Under the pieces are notes generated by a model. That model was not told the origin of the DNA, ran no database searches, and saw only the letters and a program-made list of their open reading frames with translations. Positions 6,626 through 11,347 of a stretch of 11,347 bases of DNA are shown one piece after another; within the stretch, counting starts at the first letter, position 1, and the number at the start of each line of letters is the position of its first letter. Origin of the DNA: Actinomycetes bacterium (GTDB taxonomy: Bacteria > Actinomycetota > Acidimicrobiia > Spongiisociales > UBA5794); contig JAMBLH010000140.1 of NCBI GenBank assembly GCA_023336875.1, positions 1-11,347 of the forward strand, in the 5' to 3' direction. A program made the translations under genes and the position numbers.

Positions 6626-7918
6626 TCAGTCAGATGCCAAACCCAGCGCTTGCGCGAGGAGCTCGGAGATGTCCCTTACCTTGAGCGCACCGTCGTTGTT
6701 TGTAGATTTCACTGCGTCCTCGAATCTTGAAACCTCGTAGGGGCACACAACACAGAGAGTGTCGGCACCGGTTTCGACGGCTTCGAGCACTCGCTTCTCG
6801 GAGAGACGCATGGTCTGGTGCTCCGCCGCGAGTCCGTCGAGCCACATGCCGCCGCCGCCACCACCACAGCAGTAGCCGTTCTGGCGGACGCGCCACATCT
6901 CCACGAGCTCGACGCCAGGTAGGGCCTCGATCAGCTCGCGTGGCTCGTCGTAGACGCCGTTCTGGCGGCCGAGGTAGCAGGGGTCGTGGAATGTGACCTT
7001 GCCACCGACCTCTTGCGACAGGCCCAATTCTTCGATACGTGCCGCAAGATACGTCGAGTAGTGCTCGACGTTGTACTCGCCGCCGCGCGCCGGGTATTCC
7101 TTGAGGAACGAGTTGTACGCGTGGGGGTCCGTGGTCAGCAGGACGTCGAACTCGTACTTGTTGAGCGTCTCGATGTTCTGATCCGCGAGCATCTCGAACA
7201 GGCCCTCCTCACCGGCGCGGAGCATCGAGTCTCCGTCGTGGCGCTCCTCTACGCCCAGGATCGCAAAATCGATACCGAGGTGCGTGAGCACGCGAGCAAG
7301 GCTGCGTGATGCTTCCATGCCGCGCGGGTGGTACGACGGGTAGTCGCTGACCCACCAGAGCACGTCCACTTTCCGGTCGAGTTCTGAGATGATCGGGACC
7401 TCGACATCGAGACCTCTTGTCCAAGCCGTCCGCCGTTTGGGGTTCTTGCCCAGCGGATTCCCGTAGCGCGCAGTCTTCTCGAAGACGTCCTGAAGCTCCG
7501 CTGGGACTGCTCCCTCGAGCACGGCGACCTCTCGGGCTGCGGGCATGATCTGGAGCATGTCCACCTCCTTGGGGCACACCCGCAGGCAGTTACCACACGT
7601 CGTGCATAGCCACAGGTCGTCGCTTGAGAAGAAGTCCATCCCAACCTGGAGTTTGCGGTAGATCTTGCGTGGCCCATAGTCACCGACAATGTCAACAGGG
7701 CAGACCCCGATGCATTGCGAGCACTGGTAGCACCACCCCATGGACTCGCCGCCATCGAGTTCCGTGACTCTGTCGAGTTGCTCGACGTCGTACTCGAAGA
7801 TGACGCGTTGCTCGAACATCCGGTTCCAGTGGCCGGAGATGTCGACACCTTCGAGTTCATACGTTTCGTGTTCGATGACCTGGGACGGATCGATCTTTGG
7901 GCTGACTTCGGTGCCCAT
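6626..7918 (-). CDS. shdrB3: Fused HdrC/HdrB-type iron-sulfur protein (sHdrB3-like)
   Basis: A soluble 430-residue protein joining an HdrC-like ferredoxin part to an HdrB/HdrD-like CCG part. Two [4Fe-4S] motifs are seen: Cys63/66/69/73 and Cys105/108/111/115, the first as CYQCSQCIGVCP. The C-terminal half has one CCG domain, Cys314, Cys350-Cys351 and Cys392, next to a glycine-rich loop. The region from about 160 on is clearly related to the C-terminal part of EMO in this operon: both share RAGEEGLFEML, TTDPH, HDPCYLGR and ARW/AWTRGLD-type stretches, and both lack the first CCG cysteines. There are no membrane segments. ATG overlaps the sHdrH stop (ATGA), with AGAGG seven bases ahead. In other sHdr clusters separate C2 and B2 subunits stand here; the fused protein with etfBA-emo behind it fits the variant with sHdrB3. 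Its probable job is to take electrons from the sHdr core and hand them to EtfAB. The subunit name rests on context and memory of the family. Confidence 0.85.
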   Translation of the reverse strand: MGTEVSPKIDPSQVIEHETYELEGVDISGHWNRMFEQRVIFEYDVEQLDRVTELDGGESMGWCYQCSQCIGVCPVDIVGDYGPRKIYRKLQVGMDFFSSDDLWLCTTCGNCLRVCPKEVDMLQIMPAAREVAVLEGAVPAELQDVFEKTARYGNPLGKNPKRRTAWTRGLDVEVPIISELDRKVDVLWWVSDYPSYHPRGMEASRSLARVLTHLGIDFAILGVEERHDGDSMLRAGEEGLFEMLADQNIETLNKYEFDVLLTTDPHAYNSFLKEYPARGGEYNVEHYSTYLAARIEELGLSQEVGGKVTFHDPCYLGRQNGVYDEPRELIEALPGVELVEMWRVRQNGYCCGGGGGGMWLDGLAAEHQTMRLSEKRVLEAVETGADTLCVVCPYEVSRFEDAVKSTNNDGALKVRDISELLAQALGLASD

Positions 7919-8697
7919 CAGGCAACCTCTGCGATCGCGGGTACTCGGTTGACACCGAGCAGTCGTTGGACGAGGTCGGCGAGCTCAGGGACGATTCGGT
8001 TGAACTCCTGGGTCATGCGCATCCGCAGCGTTGTGTACATGTAGACGGCATAGACCGAGGCGAGAAAGACGTCGGTTCCAAAGACTCCATAGCCTTCGGT
8101 GCGAAAACCAGCAGCTTCCCCAACATCGTTGAGGAACACATACGCAATACCGATGCGTCTATAGGTCTCGGCCACCGTTCCGCCGTCAAGGTCGATCTCC
8201 TCCATCAGGACCAGTGGAAGTGCTCCGGTTCCTGTTTCTGGTCTCCACATCCAGCGAGTCCAGAGCCAGTAAGCGTCCGGATTGGTGTAGTGCAGGATCT
8301 CCGAACCAAGATCGTGTCCGGTTCCAGCCGGGACATCGCGGCCGATCCCGTCAATGAGTTCTGAAAATTCCTGGAGCCTCTGCCCAGGTGCCATGTTCGC
8401 GTAGAGGAGACCTCTGACCGCTCGCCGGTAGCCGTCGAGGGTCAGGCTTGTGAGAATGATGTTCGCCTTGCGCCTGCTCGAGAACGTGTATTTCAGCGAA
8501 CCCATCGCCTCGGCTTCCTCCAGGTCGTCAATGGAGTCCCTCCCGAAGATGGAGCCAAAGAACGCGGCCTTCGCTGTAAGTAACGACGCGATGTTCCCGA
8601 GGTCATGCTCCGATACCTTCTCGAGGGCAAGCCGCGTGAACTCCTGCGCTGTGGGCGTGTCGATGACTTGCCCGACGAGCATCGGATCAGATGTCAC
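7918..8697 (-). CDS. shdrH: sHdrH-like conserved protein of the sHdr cluster
   Basis: A 259-residue soluble protein without a single cysteine, so it cannot bind an iron-sulfur cluster through thiolates. It is rich in aromatic residues near 140-160 (HYTNPDAYWLWTRWMW), which may form a surface for partner contact, and appears mostly helical towards the C-terminus. I recognise no enzyme motif. It lies between sHdrA and the fused HdrC/HdrB protein, which is the fixed place of the uncharacterised sHdrH subunit in sulfur-oxidising clusters, and the name is given on that ground. The GTG start at 8695-8697 overlaps the sHdrA stop (GTGA) and has AAGGT six bases upstream; an ATG five codons inside is the alternative. 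Overlaps on both sides argue for production in fixed ratio with the sHdr subunits. Its role, perhaps structural or in docking LbpA, is not known. Confidence 0.78.
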   Translation of the reverse strand: MTSDPMLVGQVIDTPTAQEFTRLALEKVSEHDLGNIASLLTAKAAFFGSIFGRDSIDDLEEAEAMGSLKYTFSSRRKANIILTSLTLDGYRRAVRGLLYANMAPGQRLQEFSELIDGIGRDVPAGTGHDLGSEILHYTNPDAYWLWTRWMWRPETGTGALPLVLMEEIDLDGGTVAETYRRIGIAYVFLNDVGEAAGFRTEGYGVFGTDVFLASVYAVYMYTTLRMRMTQEFNRIVPELADLVQRLLGVNRVPAIAEVA

Positions 8698-9752
8698 ACT
8701 GTCACCTTCGCGTTCCGGAGCATCGATACCGCTTTGGCAGCCGCCGCGCCTGCAGATGAGATAGAGTCGTCGAGATCTGCTGGGCCTACCGCTGCACCGA
8801 CTACGAACACACCGGGCACGGTTGTTGTGACCGTGTCGAGGATGTCATGGTCGGTATCGATGAAGCCGTACTTGTTCGAGGGAAGACCAAGGAGATCCGC
8901 CATGGTTCGCGTCCCAGCGCTTGGCTCCATTCCGACCGAGAGGATCACCACATCCATGATGACCTCCATCGGCCGACCCATCGTGGTGTCCTCGCCCCGA
9001 ACTACGAGGCGACCATTCTTGGCCAGAACCTCGGTGATGATCCCTTTGACATAGTTGACCTTGTGCTCTTCCTGGGCTGGCCAGTAGATCTCGTTTTCCC
9101 AGTACCCGTACATCCGCATATCGATATAGAAGATGAACACCCGCGCGTCGGGGACCATCTCACGGATCTCGATTGCCTGTTTCGATGAGATTCCGCAGCA
9201 CACCTTCGAGCAGTATTCGTTCCCGATCTGGCGGTCCCTTGAGCCGACGCATTGCACGAACGCGACCCGCTCCGGGGGCTTTCCCGTCGATGGCGTGACG
9301 AAGGTTCCGTTCTTGAGCATCTTCTCCGCGTCAGCAATCGTGATGACATCCTCGTACTCGTAGTACTGGTACTGCTGTGTCTCGCGCCCTGGATCGAAGT
9401 GCTGGAAGCCGGTAGCGACGATGACCGCTCCGGCGTCCAGATCCTGTGTCGAACCGTTCGACGTCAATGTGAGGGAGAACTCGCCAGCGGATCCCTCCAC
9501 GGCCGTGATCTCGGTGCCTGTGCGGATGTCCACGAGGTCATTCGACGTGACTGCATCGATCATCTCCGCCATCGCTTCGGAAGCAGGTCGGAAATGGTGT
9601 GTCAACGCCGCGTAGTCAGCGTGGATGGGCATTCCGCCCGCAACGTCCTTCTTCTCTATCAACGTCACGGGACTGCCAAGTTCCGCCGCAAGTCTTGCGG
9701 CCTCCAGCCCTGCGGGGCCGGCGCCCACAACAACTACGCGATCACTATGCAT
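8694..9752 (-). CDS. shdrA: HdrA-like FAD and iron-sulfur subunit (sHdrA)
   Basis: A 352-residue flavoprotein of the HdrA family, much shorter than methanogen HdrA. The FAD-binding GAGPAG motif is at 10-15 and a second nucleotide-domain signature (GVFVVGAAVGP) at about 314-324. Between them is the HdrA [4Fe-4S] motif: Cys168 in FVQCVGSRD, then Cys181, Cys185 and Cys186 in YCSKVCCGISSKQA. The extra ferredoxin and partner-binding domains that methanogen HdrA carries are absent, as in sulfur-oxidising sHdrA proteins. It would form the flavin core of the sHdr complex, bound by the HdrC and HdrB subunits, in the cytoplasm. ATG at 9750-9752 overlaps the end of sHdrB1 by 8 bases, with GGGAGGA five bases upstream. 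With no methanogenesis or hydrogenase genes around, a classical heterodisulfide reductase is unlikely. Confidence 0.93.
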   Translation of the reverse strand: MHSDRVVVVGAGPAGLEAARLAAELGSPVTLIEKKDVAGGMPIHADYAALTHHFRPASEAMAEMIDAVTSNDLVDIRTGTEITAVEGSAGEFSLTLTSNGSTQDLDAGAVIVATGFQHFDPGRETQQYQYYEYEDVITIADAEKMLKNGTFVTPSTGKPPERVAFVQCVGSRDRQIGNEYCSKVCCGISSKQAIEIREMVPDARVFIFYIDMRMYGYWENEIYWPAQEEHKVNYVKGIITEVLAKNGRLVVRGEDTTMGRPMEVIMDVVILSVGMEPSAGTRTMADLLGLPSNKYGFIDTDHDILDTVTTTVPGVFVVGAAVGPADLDDSISSAGAAAAKAVSMLRNAKVTV

Positions 9753-10941
9753 CTGCGTCCTCCCAGCTCAGGTACTCGATCTCACCGCTCTCGATGCGCT
9801 TCAGGTCTACTTCGAACTCAGCCCACGCGGCCTCCCAGTCGATGCCCATCTTCTCGAGGAGTGCCGTGTAGTCGGTTGCATGCCAGTGCAGTTGGGCAAC
9901 TCGGTACGGATGCGCGCCCATTGCGAGCGCTGCGTACTGGGCATCTGACAACACGGGGACACCGACGTTTCGTTGGTGGGCCTTGACCGCGAACTGGCTC
10001 TTGTCAAGAGTCGTGACACAACCGGTGTCATGGGTGATCACCACGTCGGGGTTGGCTTCCTCCTTCATGATTTCGATCTTGCGCTGAGTGGCGAAGGATC
10101 GGCTGAAGTCTCGCTGCACGAGGATGTGTCTGAATCCGAAGCCGCAGCAGTCGAAGAAGGTCGAGTAGTCGCCGACTGTTGATCCGACGGCTTCGACGAG
10201 GCCAGTGACAGTCGCGGTCCGCTGGCCTCCATAGATGTCGGGGTCGTAGATAGCGTCCTCGGTGACCAGCTTGTAATAGTGACAAGCAGGGTGAATCGAG
10301 GCGGTGATGCTTGAGAAGTCCCTTACCTGGCGTTCCGCGATCTGGTCCCGCATGACGTGGATCCACTCGGAGTAATGGACGATCTCCTCGGGTACGACGA
10401 GCGGCTTGTTCAGTTTCTCCATGATGCCGCGAACCTTGCGTCGGAGGTCAGGGTGATGCACGAGTTCGGCGCGCGTCTCCTTGTAATGCCCGTAGGAGGT
10501 ACCGCAGTGGATCATCGGGTAGAACCCTGTTGCGTAGGCGGCAGCGAAGTTCCTTGAGGCAACGCCAGCCTGGGCAACGGCGTTGGATGTTGCAGATGCG
10601 TAGTAGTTCCAGGCCGTGCATGACGTTTGGTCTGTCGGGTCGTCATAGCTCATTCCGAATTGGCGGTTCAACCAGAAGATTGATGTCGAGTAGCCGGGGA
10701 TGTGGCCGCACTGTCCGCAGGACTTGTGGTGCCAGGTCTTCTCGAGCGGGATCTTCTTCATGCGACCGTATTTGGTCATCACTTCGACATAGGGCTCTGG
10801 TACCCGTTGGACGATCAGTTCACCTGCGTCCTCGAGTTCGAAGAGTTTCTCCCTGATGTCTTCCGTCGGTGCGTTCGCCGGATCCGGTGGCGGCGGTTTG
10901 CGGATTTCGCCCAGTGGGATGAAGGTTGCGTCTGTGGTCAT
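9745..10941 (-). CDS. shdrB1: HdrB-like CCG-domain subunit (sHdrB1)
   Basis: A 398-residue HdrB-type protein, expected to be the catalytic subunit where sulfur substrate meets an unusual iron-sulfur cluster. Two CCG-like repeats can be traced. The second is complete by the usual count for short CCG domains: Cys220 (HPACHYY), Cys265-Cys266 (FDCCGFG) and Cys308 (DTGCVTT). The first is degenerate: Cys75 and Cys78, a single Cys108 where a CC pair would be expected (SCTAW), and Cys146. So one non-cubane cluster is likely and the other may be altered or another type. Residues 1-70 form an N-terminal extension with a proline run (KPPPPDP). ATG at 10939-10941 was chosen because AGGAG lies eight bases upstream; a longer reading from 10995 would overlap the previous gene. 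The gap to the upstream gene is 10 bases, and the end overlaps sHdrA. Confidence 0.88.
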   Translation of the reverse strand: MTTDATFIPLGEIRKPPPPDPANAPTEDIREKLFELEDAGELIVQRVPEPYVEVMTKYGRMKKIPLEKTWHHKSCGQCGHIPGYSTSIFWLNRQFGMSYDDPTDQTSCTAWNYYASATSNAVAQAGVASRNFAAAYATGFYPMIHCGTSYGHYKETRAELVHHPDLRRKVRGIMEKLNKPLVVPEEIVHYSEWIHVMRDQIAERQVRDFSSITASIHPACHYYKLVTEDAIYDPDIYGGQRTATVTGLVEAVGSTVGDYSTFFDCCGFGFRHILVQRDFSRSFATQRKIEIMKEEANPDVVITHDTGCVTTLDKSQFAVKAHQRNVGVPVLSDAQYAALAMGAHPYRVAQLHWHATDYTALLEKMGIDWEAAWAEFEVDLKRIESGEIEYLSWEDADA

Positions 10942-10951
10942 GTTGGGGCTC

Positions 10952-11347
10952 CTAGACCTCGTATCCGGCGTCTTCAAGGGTCTCTTCCATGACATCGAGG
11001 ATGATCATGTGGAGTCCCTCGTCTGCTTGTTCAATCATGTCCATTACGTCTGAGTGCAGCCAGATGAGATACAGCTCGATGAGCGTCTCATCTGATACCT
11101 GCCAGCTCATCTCTGTGGTGTGCAATGTCTCTGGCGGGAGCGCCCTCCTCCAGAGATCAAGATTGTCTGATGTCTTCTCGACGTCCGGTCCCCAGTCAGG
11201 GAAAGCGTCTGGCTGGAGCATGTCAGGCGAGATCTGGGTGCCTGTTGTCATGATCTTGTAGACGACTCGGCCGTAGCCCTCGAGCGCTTCCTTTGCGGTC
11301 CCGAGCCCGTTCTTCACAGCCACTTCTCGCAGCAACGTGATGAGCCC
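10952..11347 (-). CDS. shdrC1: sHdrC1-like subunit, C-terminal part only
   Basis: The reading frame is open to the right edge, so only the last 131 residues are visible and the start lies outside. No cysteine occurs in this part; in HdrC proteins both [4Fe-4S] motifs are in the N-terminal half and would lie beyond the window. The tail is acidic and largely helical (for example TLIELYLIWLHSDVMDMIEQ). On its own the fragment is not diagnostic. It is called sHdrC1 mainly because sHdrB1 and sHdrA follow directly, in the order C1-B1-A known from sulfur oxidisers. The stop is 10 bases before the sHdrB1 start. A different subunit with a similar position is possible but less likely. Confidence 0.65.
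   Translation of the reverse strand, partial: GLITLLREVAVKNGLGTAKEALEGYGRVVYKIMTTGTQISPDMLQPDAFPDWGPDVEKTSDNLDLWRRALPPETLHTTEMSWQVSDETLIELYLIWLHSDVMDMIEQADEGLHMIILDVMEETLEDAGYEV

Noticed and set aside
9252..9986. A 244-residue plus-strand open frame opposite sHdrA and sHdrB1
   Set aside because: It crosses the junction of two firm minus-strand genes and its translation shows no domain.
8694..11347. Methanogen-type heterodisulfide reductase
   Set aside because: HdrA lacks the extra ferredoxin domains, the HdrB cysteines are degenerate, no hydrogenase or methanogenesis gene is present, and LbpA and ligase genes accompany the set.
1..11347. CRISPR array, tRNA or rRNA gene, insertion sequence or prophage
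   Set aside because: No regularly spaced repeats, no tRNA-like or rRNA stretch and no transposase or integrase was seen; coding genes fill the window.

Overview
The window is one uninterrupted minus-strand gene cluster, read from right (upstream) to left (downstream). Thirteen genes are packed with overlaps of 1 to 8 bases or gaps of 15 bases or less. No stretch longer than about 70 bases lacks a gene, and no convincing gene lies on the plus strand. It looks like a single long operon. The right edge cuts into the first visible gene, and the left edge holds a perfect 22-bp hairpin just after the last stop codon, where transcription probably ends.

In transcription order the genes are: sHdrC1-like C-terminus (10952-11347, partial), sHdrB1 (9745-10941), sHdrA (8694-9752), sHdrH-like (7918-8697), a fused HdrC/HdrB-type iron-sulfur protein resembling sHdrB3 (6626-7918), EtfB (5852-6610), EtfA (4887-5843), a membrane heme/iron-sulfur ETF:quinone oxidoreductase of the EMO type (2794-4887), a winged-helix-like protein (2316-2801), a small CxxC/HxxxxH zinc-finger-like protein (2035-2319), two GcvH-like lipoate-binding proteins LbpA (1605-2042 and 1151-1600), and a lipoate-protein ligase (68-1135).

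From family knowledge this is the cytoplasmic sulfur-oxidising heterodisulfide-reductase-like (sHdr-LbpA) pathway. Sulfane sulfur is thought to be oxidised by the sHdr complex while bound to, or relayed through, lipoate on LbpA; the dedicated ligase loads the cofactor. This is the variant in which an sHdrB3-like protein, EtfAB and EMO stand where sHdrC2B2 is found in other organisms. That gives an inferred electron route: LbpA-bound substrate -> sHdr (FAD and iron-sulfur) -> sHdrB3 -> EtfAB -> EMO hemes -> membrane quinone. The core system is therefore known. The least explained part is the winged-helix/zinc-finger pair between emo and the lbpA genes.

The organism is probably a sulfur-oxidising or sulfur-compound-degrading bacterium with moderately high GC (about 55-60% by eye), strong GGAGG ribosome sites and frequent GTG/TTG starts. 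An actinobacterial or Chloroflexota-like host is possible, but the sequence alone does not settle it. Carriers such as TusA/DsrE/rhodanese and lipoate synthases (LipS1/S2, LipA) are not in the window.
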